Made by a program: the position numbers and the translations under genes. A model generated the notes under the pieces. The model made no database searches and was not told where the DNA came from. It was given only the letters and a program-made list of their open reading frames with translations. This document shows positions 23,820 to 35,478 of a stretch of 64,000 nt of DNA, piece after piece. Position 1 is the first letter of the stretch, and the number at the start of each line of letters is the position of its first letter. The DNA comes from Balanoglossus misakiensis (Eukaryota > Hemichordata): the NCBI GenBank assembly GCA_040954595.2, contig CM082578.2, forward strand, positions 1,364,001-1,428,000, read 5' to 3'.

Positions 23820-24588
23820 GGCTGCATTCACAAACACCTCTGGAGGGGGGGGGGCAGGAGAATTGCGGGGGGGATTTGAAAAAATTGAGGGTATGTAAGG
23901 GGGGATTTGAAATAATTTAGGGACTGAAAGGGGGGACTTGAAAACTTTGACGACTAAATATTTATTTTGAGTCCACAAAAATGCAGTTTCGCGCCCTTTA
24001 TTTTACACCCCCTCCCACACCCACCCCCTCCATTCATCAACACCTTTCAATCATTGACTGGTTCAAACATTGTCTAGTGTCCCAGGTCAGGGGACTTGCC
24101 CCCACCCCATGATAACTTTGAGCGGCGACGGTTAAATTTGTCCTCCCCAACATACCGGTATTTGAGTTAATTTGCTTTTGCCGGGTTCATTAAAATGCAG
24201 CTTTGAGCTCTGTATTTTATAAAATTTTCTTACGTGGGAGGGGGACACCCCTTCCCACACCCACCCCCTTCAATTCTCGGTTTACAATGTCTCCCAACAC
24301 AGAATACAAATACTTAAAAAGTAAAAACAATGTTCAGTTTTAATGAGGGGAAACATCAGTTTCAAAGTCTTTTCATGGGAGCGATGTTTTTCTTTTTTAC
24401 AAGATAGATAGGTGATGTGTTTTGCTCTGTGAAAGAAAATGGGGGGGGGGGGGGTTCAAAATTTTGGCAGTTCAGAAGGGGGGATTTGAAAATATTTCGG
24501 GTTGTGTACGGGGGGCATGTGAAAATTAGCGGTAAAAAAAAATGGAATTCTCCCCCCCCCCCCTCCAGAGGTGTTTGTGAATGGAGCC
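23820..24588. mobile_element. Harbinger-like MITE with G-rich arms, TAA target duplication
   Basis: Termini GGCTGCATTCACAAACACCTC and its inverse (ending ...GAATGGAGCC) match at 20 of 21 positions and are flanked by TAA on both sides (23817-23819, 24589-24591). The arms carry unusual GGGGGATTTGAAA repeats and long G/C homopolymers. 769 bp, no transposase. The 3 bp T-W-A duplication and GG-start ends fit the PIF/Harbinger class. Confidence 0.8.
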
Positions 24589-25023
24589 TAAGCTAAAGTG
24601 ATAATGGGTCATTCTTGAACTTTTTAACAGACAAAATAACAAAATGTGAAAAAAGTTTAATGAATTTAATATGCTAACTACAGAGACAGACATGTTTGAC
24701 CAAAGCATGAAATACAAAAAAAATGTATCATTTCTTCTATCTCTTACTACAGTTGGTTGTGGACTTTTCGCCCAGAATGCAATGTGATTTGACCCCCTAG
24801 CGCAAAGTGAAAACCTATTTAAGGCAGCCAGAATTGTCTGCATAATATGACGGAAACATTTGTAAAGTCATGGCTAGCGTGGGCTGGTAAGTATATGCGA
24901 CTCTCCATGATAACCAGTTGTGACTTGCCACCACCATAATTTTGAAAGGGCGACTTCACTATTTGATGGGAAAAGGTAGCCTTTACAAACAAGCTATGGA
25001 GCATGTATACAGCAAGTTGTGCT

Positions 25024-25140
25024 TACCGGAAAGCGGTCTTGGATCAGGCCTAGGTATTCTCTTCCTCCTCCGGCATACGTTGAAATGCTGTGTTTAAGAC
25101 TGTGAATCAAATATATGCATATTAATTAGTAACCAATCAA
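25024..25140. repeat. Unit of the GCTTACC family (1 of 5)
   Basis: Begins GCTTACCGGAAAGCGGTCTT, continues through a TTCTCTTCCTCCTCC block and GTTGAAATG, then TGAATCAAATATATGCATAT and AGTAACCAATC. Homologous blocks occur at 26278, 30434, 31070 and, more distantly, 32029. On the minus strand each unit looks like a short exon followed by a GTAAGC donor. Confidence 0.6.
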
Positions 25141-25209
25141 CCTTGCTTTAGAATTATCTGGGCCATACTAATTGGTGAAAATATGCAAAACATGGTATAA
25201 TGTAGGGTC

Positions 25210-25833
25210 AGACTGTGCTGCGATAATGTACAACAGTGGAATACGAATCAGAGAAATCTGTAACAGCGATCTTGAAACTCCATTTACATCAGTACTGCAG
25301 TAAAGTGGTCCACATGGGTATACCACAAACATGGCAGTTAGGTGACAAGTGAAACTGACATCATATCTGTAAACGACAGGTGTACACACACTTTGACATC
25401 TACGTAACACTGTACAGGGATTTCTTTATGTTTGTTGTGAAAATGAAACTTACATTTGATCCACCTCACTTTTCATACAACTGATTAGCATAAGAATGTA
25501 CATTGTTGGCAATTATAAAACATTTATTTTAGTATAGAAAAGTAAGCCTTAAAATTTAAACTTTGAATATCAGTATACTAAAATGTTTCAAACGTAGCTG
25601 TCAGTATATCTCATGGCATGGTGGCAGAAGTAGATGTTGCTACCAGGGAAGCCGATTGAACATAGACAAGCCCAATAGTCGCTTGGTGATTTTTTATCTT
25701 TATAAAGATTCTCAAAACTTTTTGTGCATTTGGTAGCTTTGGGCAAGTTTCTGGTCCTGATCAGAGTTTTCGAATTCAGAACTGCGCTTCTCTGGCTTTG
25801 GTTACCATGGGCCAATCTGCACACATTTTTGAA
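25210..25833. other. Insert present only in duplication copy A
   Basis: Copy B joins directly across this stretch (GTAGGGTCAG then AAAATATCCAGCC). No clear terminal repeats or coding motif, so it may be an insertion in A or a deletion in B. Confidence 0.6.
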
Positions 25834-26404
25834 AAAGAATCCAGCCTGTTTGTGTCATGATTTATATTATTCTTTCTGGCCTAAAGTATTGTTTTATGTC
25901 ACTCTAAACAACATTACTTTCCTTCATGTGTCTAATATAATAACAGATCTCTTAGCCAGTTTGATTAAGCATAGTGTTGGACTAGCACAATTTCAGCCAA
26001 AAATATGGTCTCTCCTCGTGTATTGGTATGGGAGTAATTTCTAGCTATATGGTTAAGGAAATGCATCCAAATTTAATTTATGCATGCTTCACATGAAGAT
26101 TTGAACTTGACCATTTAATTCATGTCATCACGATCATATCACAGGCAATCGAGGCCAGAATTCGAAGGGGAAAAAAAGTATTGATAACTGGAATGTGTAA
26201 ATTAGTTCGTAGACATACATTGCTTCCTATTGTCTCGGTTGCAACGCCCGATAAAAGCAAATATATAGCAAGTCATGCTTACCATTGAGCGGTCTTAAAC
26301 TCGCCCCGGACGAGGAAGAGAATCCAGAGTTGAAATGAGACAATCTCAGGCAGCATCTATGAATCAAATAGACATAGAAGTTAGTAACCAGTCATAGTAG
26401 CTCT

Positions 26405-27609
26405 AAGTTGGGTGTACCAACTCTCCTTGTTAACAGTAACTTTCAAAGAAACTGAACAATTGGTTAAGAAGATTTTCTATCCAAAACAGAGATAGAAAAA
26501 TGTATTTTTGACCAAACATTGTCTGTACAAACACATATGACAAGCAACTTATTTCAGTCAGCCCTGCTCACTGACCCACCACTGTTAATTCAAAATAGAA
26601 TAACTGGTAGTCTCTGTAACAGCTGGCATATTAAAGTTATGTAAACATGTCTAAGTTGGGTGTACCAACTCTCCTTGTTAACAGCAACTTTCAAAGAAAC
26701 TGAACGATTGGTTAAGAAGATTTGCAATCCAAAAACAAAGAAATTTACAACAAACTATTTTGACAACCAGAATTTAATCAAAGTTGCACGTACATATACA
26801 TGTGTTATGAAATTGTTAACTAACTTCCAAAGCAATCATAACAAAATTGGTTACCCCTAGGAATATTCCTACCATATTTCAAAGCCATCAAAAAAGTTCA
26901 AAGCAATCTGACAACGGCTTGAACGGTTTAAGAGAAAACAGTTTTTGGCAGAGATTGCCAAAAATATGCTCAATGACACAAGCACGCAGTTTTAACAATT
27001 TTTACGACATCTTCCTTGGGTTACCCCTGGGAATCTGCCTACCAAATTGCAAAGCATTCTGACCAAAATTGGCAAAAATGCTCAAAATTATAAATATGCC
27101 TATTTTACAACAAATTGAACAAAAACTATGGAAACTCGGACCACCTATATGAAGCTTCATACTAAATTTTGAAGGAGTCGGACTATCGCTTTCAGAAGTG
27201 AAGATTTTTTTTACCAATAATGTGGAAAAAGACAAAAAAATTAATAAACATTAGAAAATTCATAATATTAGCTCAAAACATACAGGACTGTGTGGGGTTC
27301 ATTGACATACCGGTTTTCAGATCAATCTGACCAGTGGTTGTTGAGTTTCTGACTTTTGACCAATTTCACATTTTCACAGGTAATACTTTTGGCAATGACA
27401 ACTTCATTTGAACAAAATCCCACCTACAGCCCCGACTGCATCTACACACTAAATATGGAAGTGATACGTGCAGCAGTTTTCATCCGTTCATTCATACATA
27501 CAGATGCATGTCATTCCTTAAGGTCCCAATCGTATATATATATACACACAAACCAAATGCCATAGGACCTAAAAATTGCTCCAAAATTAAAATACACAAA
27601 TTTTGCAAC
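26405..27609. repeat. Dispersed-module copies between the duplication arms
   Basis: A local duplication of TCTAAGTTGGGTGTACCAAC at 26402 and 26651 (about 249 bp apart) is followed by a full module copy at about 27060-27570 ending with AAGGTCCC and ATAGGACCTAA. No gene recognised. Confidence 0.65.
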
Positions 27610-28602
27610 ACTTTAATCAAAACTATGGTAACTCAGATCACCTGTGAAGCTTCATACTAAATTTCAAACAAGTCAGCTGATCACTTCCAGAAAAGTATTT
27701 TTTTTACCGATAATGTGCAGACAAAAAATGCATAAAAATTGGAAATTCACATAAGCTGACAACATATAGGGCTGTGTGGGGTTACCATAAGTTACATGCA
27801 TATCAATTTTGAATTTGAAAGCAATTTACCCAGTAGTTTTTGAGTTCCTGAGTTTTGACAAATTTGACACTTTCCCAGCTCATTTGCATATTTTGGCAAT
27901 GACAACTTCATTTGGACAAACTCCCACCTACTGCCCTGTGTAAAAACCACTTGTACCTTCAACGTGCTTGGACAACACATTTTTGTAACTTTCCGACATC
28001 AATGGCTAATATTACATGGCAAGGGTGACTAGAATTTTGTTTGGGGGTGCCGATGCAATTCTGATACATGTACTTCATGATTTAGAGGTATGGTGAAAAT
28101 CCTGTCAACCGAATTACATCATTTTACCAAAAAATTTTAAAAGTGTAGAAAATAATTTTGAAACAGAAAGCCTACTCAAAATCATACCAAAATTTAAAGT
28201 TTAATGCAGTTGGGCAAGCAATTTGAGAATGAAGAAACTTACAAATAATTTATAAATTGTAAATAATTTACAAATGCCGCACACACTTACAATTACTACC
28301 ATATTACATGATAAAAGGACATTGTACCAGCAGAGACATTGCGATCGAGCAATCCCCAAGATATACATCACATGGTCTAATTACAAATATTGAATATGTA
28401 AAATAAGTACACATAACTTCCAGTCCTTCAGTACAGTCAGCTGCTTGTGAACAATAGGCATGTAGCAATTAAATCAAATTTATAGCCCAAGTCATGCCTA
28501 TACAATTCTCCCTACTTTAAATACGTTTTAAGCTACCCTAAATGAGTGATGAAAAACTCATACGGTCGACAATTTCAAGATGGCCGATTTTTGCCATGTT
28601 AA

Positions 28603-29236
28603 GGCTGCATTCACAAACACCTCTGGAGGGGGGGACGGGAGAATTCAATTTTTTTTACCGTTAATTTTCACATGCCCCCCTCAACAACCTGAAATATTTT
28701 CAAATCCCCCCTTCCGAACTGCTAAAATTTTCAAATCCCCCCCCCCACCCATTTTCTTTCACAGAGCAAAACACATCACCTATCTATCTTGTAAAAAAAG
28801 AAAAACAGCGCTCCCATGAAAAGAATTTGAAACTGATGTACCCCCTCACTGAACATTGTTTTTATTTTTAAGTATTTGTATTCTGTGTTGGGAGACATTG
28901 TAAACCGAGAATTGAAGGGGGTGGGAGGGGGTGAGCAAATTAACTCAACTACCGGTATGTTGGGGAGGACAAATTTAACCGTCGCCGCTCAAAGTTATCA
29001 TGGGGTGGGGGCAAATCCCCTGACCTGGAACACTAGACAAACCAGTCAATGATTGAAAGGTGCTGATGAATGGAGGGGGTGGGTGTGGGAGGGGGTGTCC
29101 CCTCCCACATTAGAAAATTTTGTAAAATAAATGGCGCGAAACTGCATTTTTGTGGACTCAAAATAAATATTTAGTCGTCAAAGTTTTCAAGTCCCCCCCT
29201 TTCAGTCCCTAAATTATTTCAAATCCCCCCTTACAT
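28603..29236. mobile_element. Second copy of the Harbinger-like G-rich MITE, right end lost
   Basis: The left end GGCTGCATTCACAAACACCTC is intact after TTAA. The body is inverted relative to the copy at 23820, and the sequence stops at CCCCCCTTACAT, about 50 bp short of the other terminus, abutting ATGAAATACAAAA. Confidence 0.75.
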
Positions 29237-29244
29237 ATGAAATA

Positions 29245-29925
29245 CAAAATATGAGAGTTCAAAGAATTCCTTCGGTTAAACTTAATGACATCACTTTGAA
29301 GTTTGTACCTGTACACACCTATCTGGGCCATGTAATATCTTGTGATGGTTGTGATAATGAAGATATTGAACGACAGAGAAGAGCATTTTGCGTTAGAGCA
29401 AACATGCTATTGAGACATTTTCAACATTGTAGTCAAGATGTGAAGAAAGTTTTATTTTTGGCATATTGTAGTAATATTTACTGCTGCAGTTTGTGGGCAT
29501 CCTTTAAAGTTAAACCGATGAAAAAATTTAAAACTATGTACAATAATGTTTGGAGAAGACTTCTCGGTCTTCCGCCATTTTGCAGTGCATCGGTTATGTT
29601 TGCTACAAACCATGTATTGTCACTTGGTGAAGTTTTTAGACGCAATATGTACAGTTTTAAGCGTAGACTCGAAAATTCTTCTAATGTTTTACTTGATGCG
29701 ATCTGTTCATCAGATAGAGCGACTGACAGCATATTTTTCAAACATTGGCGAAAGCAATTGTATATCATGTAATTTTGCAGAGTTTTTTTTTTGTGTGTGT
29801 GTGTCTCAGTTTCAGATTTTCCAGAGTATTTTCATTAGTGTTTTTTTTTTCTTTTTTTCTTCTCTCTTTTGGGTATATGGTCTTTTTTTTAAAGTCTGAA
29901 ATAAAGTATTATTATATCATTTCTT
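29245..29925 (+). mobile_element. 5'-truncated non-LTR retrotransposon fragment
   Basis: Holds the last 173 codons of an ORF2-like reverse transcriptase (29251-29772): the region after the polymerase domain with YLGHVISCDG, the RQRRAFCVRANMLLRHFQHC block, the YNNVWRRLLGLPPFCSAS block and RRLENSSN. These are conserved in the thumb/C-terminal region of several LINE clades. A 3' untranslated part with a GTGTGT tract and AATAAA (about 29900) follows. The fragment splits a site that is continuous in copy A (ATACAAAA...TATCATTTCTTC). This clade differs from the two CR1/L2-like tails at 4.9 and 16.5 kb. Confidence 0.75.
29251..29772 (+). pseudogene. LINE ORF2 C-terminal fragment (173 codons)
   Basis: Open frame without stops ending TAA at 29770-29772. 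The catalytic polymerase residues and endonuclease lie upstream in a full element and are missing here, so it cannot be an active reverse transcriptase. The absence of stop codons in 173 codons suggests a fairly recent insertion. Confidence 0.75.
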
Positions 29926-31352
29926 CAATCTCTTACTACAGTTGGTTGTGGACTTTCCGCCCAGAATGCAATGAGATTTGACCCCCTACCACAAAGTGGA
30001 AACCTATTTAAGGCAGCCAGAATTTTCTGCATAGTATGACGGAAACATTTGTAAAGTCATGGCTAGCATGGGTTGGCAGGTTTATGGGACCCGCTCAGGT
30101 TCCCTCGAATAACACATAATGCATGATTGGTGACTGATTATTCTTTATTTGTTGATTTTGTCACATTTTCAGATAAATCCCTATCAATCAGTCATTGTTT
30201 GGCCTTGCTATACAGCGCAATATGAATCTTGTTGACTGAAATTGTTGAGGATAGTGGTACATAAAGGTTACCAAGTGGAAAATATTCAAATGATTATTAG
30301 TGGTGTCCAACTCACCATGATAACCAGTTGTGGCTTGCCACCACCATAATTTTAAAAGGGTGACTTCACTATTTGATGGGAAAAGGTAGCATTTACAAAC
30401 AAGCTATGGAGCATGTATACAGCAAGTTGTGCTTACCGGAAAGCGGTCTTGGATCAGGCCTAGGTATTCTCTTCCTCCTCCGGCATACGTTGAAATGCTG
30501 TGTTTAAGACTGTGAATCGAATATATGCATATTAATTAATAACCAATCAACCTTGCTTTAGAATTATGTGGGCCATACTAATTAGTGAAAATATGCAAAA
30601 CATGGTGTAATGTAGGGTCAGAAAAAATATCCAGCCTGTTTGTGTCATGATTTACATTTTTCTTTCTGGCCTAAAGTATTGTTTTATTTCACTCTAAACA
30701 ACATTACTTTCCTTAATGTGTCTAATATAATAACAGATCTCTTAGCCAGTTTGATTAAGCATAGTGTTGGACTAGCACACTTTCAGCCAAAATTACGGTC
30801 TCTCCTCGTGTATTGGTATGGGAGTAATTTCTAGCTATATGGTTAAGGAAATGCATCCAAATTTAATTTATGCATGCTTCACATGAAGATTTGAACTTGA
30901 CCATTTAATTCATGTCATCACGATCATATCACAGGCAATCGAGGCCAGAATTCGAAGGGAAAAAAAAGTATTGATAACTGGAATGTGTAAATTAGTTCGT
31001 AGACATACATTGCTTCCTATTGTTTCGGTTGCAACGCCCGATAAAAGCAAATATACAGCAAGTCATGCTTACCATTGAGCGGTCTTAAACTCGCCCCGGA
31101 CGAGGAAGAGAATCCCGAGTTGAAATGCAGACAATTTCAGGCAGCATCTGTGAATCAAAAAGACATAGAAGTTAATAACCAGTCATAGAAGCTCTGCGTG
31201 GCAGGGCTGCGTGTTAACGGCTATGTCATAGCTCACACTGGTAGCTTATAACAGTCTCAATGGTGCCAAAAATCTCCCCAACAACAAAACTAATTCTGGT
31301 CAGTTTATTCGCTATCGCTTTGCCTTAAAAGTTAGGGCCTATACTGTAGTGT

Positions 31353-31798
31353 GTTACCACAGGGGGCTCTCCCTCCGCGATTTTATTGTTTGTTTGTTGT
31401 TGTTGATTGGCATAATAAACAAATACATATTTCTTTATTAATAAATATGGTTTGTTGACATGTAAGTGTTAGGGTATATTCGACAGGTTAAGGTATATTC
31501 AACGGTTAGGATTAGTGTTGGCATTTTTTTCGATTCTTGGCCCCGGGCATCACTAAGCCACAAAGAGAGGGTGATACCGACCGTGGATAGAAAAAATGCC
31601 AACATTAATCCTAACCGTTGAATATACCATAACCTGTCGAATATACCCTAATAACCTAACCCTTACATGTCAACAAACCATATTTATTAATAAAGAAATA
31701 TTTATTTGTTTATTATGCCAATCAACAACAACAACAACAACAGACAAACAAACAAACAAACAATAAAATCGTGGAGGGAGAGCCCCTTGTGGTGCAAC
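31353..31798. mobile_element. Fold-back element with about 180 bp inverted arms
   Basis: The left arm, from CCACAGGGGGCTCTCCCTCC through TTGATTGGCATAATAAACAA to AACGGTTAGGATTAGTGTTG, is repeated inverted on the right, ending GGAGGGAGAGCCCCTTGTGG. A spacer of about 55 bp lies between. The arms are more than 90 percent identical by eye. No coding sequence. Confidence 0.85.
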
Positions 31799-32028
31799 GG
31801 TACCACCTGCCCCACAACAACAAAGCTGACTCGAGGCCACAAACCACGTACAATTTACTCGCACGGTGTCAAACAACGCATAAATTCCATGCGACAGTGA
31901 GTTTACTGTTCGACGCTGTAACGCTTCCCAAAGTCAGAATTTCGATGTTGGGAGGACACTCTCGCCCTACCACGACCAGTTTTTGCTAGAAGGAGTGTAC
32001 ATGTACTTGTAAAACAACATTAAATGCC

Positions 32029-32260
32029 ATGCTTACCAGAGAAACGACATCATCAAGCATGGAGGCGACCGGGACCTCCATGCTTGATGAACGTCAAAGC
32101 TGCAATGATTTTTCAAATGCAACGGTCAGCGGTACGAAAACGAGGCACCACCTGTGCGTCAATTATGCAAATTAGTTACTACTCAATCAGAATCCTGCTT
32201 CAATATGACATCACACTAATTAGTCAAAGTATGCAGTGCAACGTATGTGTGCAGGTGGAG
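32029..32260. repeat. Distant GCTTACC-family unit with a strong hairpin
   Basis: Starts ATGCTTACC and has a downstream TTATGCAAATTAGTTACTAC and CTAATTAGTCAAAGTATGCA that resemble the flanks of the units at 25024 and 30434. Between them lies a perfect 16 bp stem (TCATCAAGCATGGAGG, 32050-32065; partner 32075-32090) with a 9-nt loop. The minus strand carries ATTTGCAT, an octamer-like box. Confidence 0.45.
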
Positions 32261-34206
32261 AATGCGCCTCACGTCAATGCAGACACACAAGACACACAAA
32301 CTGAAATGCAAATTGATGAATTCTGTCACGGCGTTCTTTTGAAGTGCGAATGAATAAAATATTTCGTTTTCTTCAGTGTTTTTGTACTACAAAAAAAATG
32401 CGAAAAAACAAATAGCAAGCGCTTATGCTATGAAATACAAATAAATATCAGTTATGGCCATGTGGAAATGGAACGTCAATCCGCATTTGTCAAATATAAT
32501 AGAAAAGACAAAGGAGCTGAGACGTCCTAAAATAAAAGGAATGACCTCTCCGTTCTGACCTGTATGAGGAAGCCCTATTGTAATACGCAATATGTCGGAT
32601 CATGCTACCATCCGCCATTCTGATTGGACGAGAGCTCAATCCATCGAAAGGAAAGTACTCAATAGAGCACTGCTAAAACTGGCCCCTGAACTAATAGCAT
32701 GCAACAAGGAAAACGTGACTAAATAAATAAAAAAATATAGCTGATAAATTTACGGACGGCCGGTTTATTTTTTAACTGCTCTATAGGAACTGTTGTCACT
32801 GTCATGCACGATGCATGTCTTGTCACTGCGCACTCGTGTTAACATTCATCAGAGCGCCTTTCGATAAATTCGTAACGTTTACATTAGACTCGAGTTCATT
32901 TTCGTTATGAAAATGACATTGATATACCACAAAATCGATTACTGATATAAAATAATAGCAATAACCCTAACCATAGATTAGGCTATAGCATTCCGGTAAT
33001 TTTTTCAATATCACTCAGGAAGGATTCTATAACATTCTGTTTTGTATCGGCATGTATAATTTAATATCCATACTACAAAACAAATATCAGCGGTAACTCA
33101 GAATATATTGTTGAAAATTTGCTCACTGTAGGCCTGACCATGGTAAGATTATGCAATACTGGTAAGTAGTTTGGGAGACTAGGTTGCATTGTATTGTCTG
33201 GTGTTCAAAAAATCACAAACATCCCGGACGACTAAATTCTTTCTTTCAAAACCACTTCTGCAACGACAAGAACTTTCACGAGTACGAGCATTCGGGGCAG
33301 GCAAAAACCATGGTATGAAGACGATATGAAGTCGATGAGTTAATGTTATGTTGAACCCGGTTTTAAATACTAGGTTTGGTATGTTTTTGCGCTTGTCTTT
33401 TTCTTTTTGTTTATAAATAGTCGTATATTTTAAAATAGCTCAAATGAGTCAATGGGACATTTTTCCATCCCACCTCATCCTAACTAAGGTTTTCAGTGGC
33501 CGGTCACCTGCACACATTAAATTTACCACGGACAAATTGAAATACAGCCAATCGAAAAAAGTGCGCCACCACATGGTCATTTGAAGACTTTGACGCGCTC
33601 TCCTGGCCGTAAACGCATGTGATCCGGAATAAATCGAACCTCGGTCGTGTTTTATTTATTTTCACCACCAGCGAAAATCTACGACGGCCCAACCGCAGAT
33701 TGTTGCTGCTCCGTACAACAACCGGCTTAAACTGTTCTGTGCATGTGTTTTGTGTTCTGGTGGTGTTTGCGGGTCTGAGACGTCAGTGTATAAGGCCCTT
33801 ATCGTTTTGTACCAATAACTTTTACCCACCTAGACTCTCTCGCAGCCCCTCTTGCCGTCCATGCAGGCTTATGGACTGATTGCATGCAGGTTCGCTACAC
33901 AACACCATATGGGGCTTCTCCTTTTCTAAACAGTTGAGGGCGCATCAGTGAAGAGCCTTGTAGCGAACGTGGGCTGTGAGAGAGTCTATTACCCACCATG
34001 CTAGAACTTTTTCGTTTTCTTTGACGACGCTTAACACTTTTAATTTCTTGCTTTGTTGTTGGTAGTTTGTTTGTTCGTTACGTCTGTAACTGGGGTTCTT
34101 CACTTGTGGAATATACTGCTTATTTCTTGTGTATCTGCATTATGTTGATGTTGTCGCTCCTCTGGCAGAGAAGCCAGGGTTCTAGCTGTTGGCTTTAATA
34201 TTAAAT
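32261..34206. other. Non-coding stretch, nothing recognised
   Basis: No frame with recognisable motifs. Local GC rise near 33590-33900 and CTCTCGCAGCC/GGCTGTGAGAGAG inverted motifs (33837-33846 and 33971-33984) hint at a small inverted-repeat element spanning about 33830-33990. Confidence 0.45.
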
Positions 34207-34462
34207 GGACTGTTCAGAATTTACTTCCGGGGGCGGAGGATTTTGAGGGGGGACCACCAATTTTCTCCAAGAAAAATTAGGGGGGAACAGACATAAAAAC
34301 CACAATCCTTTAAGGGGGACCATGGAAAAAACGAGGAAATTTAAGGGGGGACCACAGATTTCCTCCACAATTCACTAGGGGGGGGGGGGACCGTGAAAAA
34401 AAATCACCAGGAAAATAAAAAATCCTCCGGCCCCACCCTGGAAGTAAATTCTGAACAGTTCC
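34207..34462. mobile_element. Short MITE with GGACTGTTCAGAATTTACTT ends
   Basis: The left end GGACTGTTCAGAATTTACTT is inverted at the right end (AAGTAAATTCTGAACAGTTCC). Inner arms share AATCCTCCG-type and GGGGGACCA repeats with G-runs, similar in style to the G-rich MITE at 23820. Confidence 0.75.
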
Positions 34463-35405
34463 TAATGTTTGTTTGCTTGTTTGTTTATTTGTGTGTTTGT
34501 TTGTTTGTGTATTCTATGACGCTTCTGTCACATTTGGCGTTTACTGTTGCATGAACAATGACCAAACCGACTCGACTGTATTTGGACGCACAATGGGTTT
34601 AAGAGTTAATCCATCGGTGTTTACCAGCCTAAACCATTCGATTTCTATAACTCTGTTGCAACAAGTGAGAACCATAGTCTATGTGAGAACCTAGTAATAT
34701 ATACATGTAAATCAGAAGGCCAGTAACTGCATGTTTACCAGACTGGCGTGCAGTGACACCTACCACAAAATGGTATCGCCCAAATAATGTTGGGTAGAAG
34801 TTATGAGCCCGGTAAAAATAGCGCGAGCTATACATGGAAAAAAGTTGTTTTCCAAAAATAGAACAAAATGGGAATTCAATTCAGTGAATATGATTGGCAC
34901 TTACGGAGTTTTAAATCAAAATAGTGGATTCATACCAATGAATACAAGTCAAGAAGTCACGTAGGGATCATGAAACAGACCTATTGATCATGTCATGATT
35001 ATGTACAAGTAGCCATACAAAATTTTGAGTGAACTAGAGAGAAGTATACTAGTTATCGCTTGAATTTCATGTTTCGTTTTATTCAGATGTAGTCAACATT
35101 CATTTCAACAAGTCTATAACATGATTTTGAAATGATTTTCAAAAGTACACAATTCCATATGAAAATGTTACTTTTAGATTTGTAAATTTTTCTGTGTGTT
35201 TGAGTTCAAGTGCATAGGCTGACTCAAACATTCTTTGCATCAACATTTACCGTCCTTTCAAAAATCTGTAGTCCAGGTTTTACATTTGCACTTAATAGCA
35301 TTATAACACCATCATGTCATCCACATGTTACCCTCATAGCCAGTCACAGTGTGTATATTGTGATTCATGAAGTACATGCTGTTCTACAGATTTTTTTGTG
35401 GAGAT

Positions 35406-35406
<1 letters not shown>

Positions 35407-35442
<36 letters not shown>
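35407..35442. repeat. AC dinucleotide microsatellite
   Basis: Uninterrupted AC repeats, about 18 units. Confidence 0.97.
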
Positions 35443-35446
<4 letters not shown>

Positions 35447-35478
35447 CAACCGATAGACAAACAGACTGCTTGATAATA

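Larger units (their letters stand above)
22640..26404. repeat. Segmental duplication, copy A
   Basis: Collinear with 27610-31195, with shared landmarks: GTAAAAACCACTTGTACC (23153/27940), TGCGATCGAGCAATCCCCAA (23560/28341), TTACTACAGTTGGTTGTGG (24744/29933), GCTATGGAGCATGTATACAG (24992/30403) and GCATGCTTCACATGAAGATT (26082/30872). Copy A alone holds about 620 bp at roughly 25210-25833. No shared coding frame is evident. Confidence 0.9.
27610..31195. repeat. Segmental duplication, copy B
   Basis: Partner of 22640-26404. Differences: its G-rich MITE lies in the opposite orientation and at a different TAA, a LINE fragment is present at 29245-29925, about 230 bp near 30070-30302 are private, and the 620 bp of copy A are absent. 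Confidence 0.9.

Noticed and set aside
25024-31140. U1 snRNA or spliced-leader RNA genes, suggested by the CTTACC or GTAAGC motif in small units
   Set aside because: No U1 stem-loops, no clear Sm site (AATTTTTG-type) and no conserved leader exon; kept only as an unexplained repeat family.
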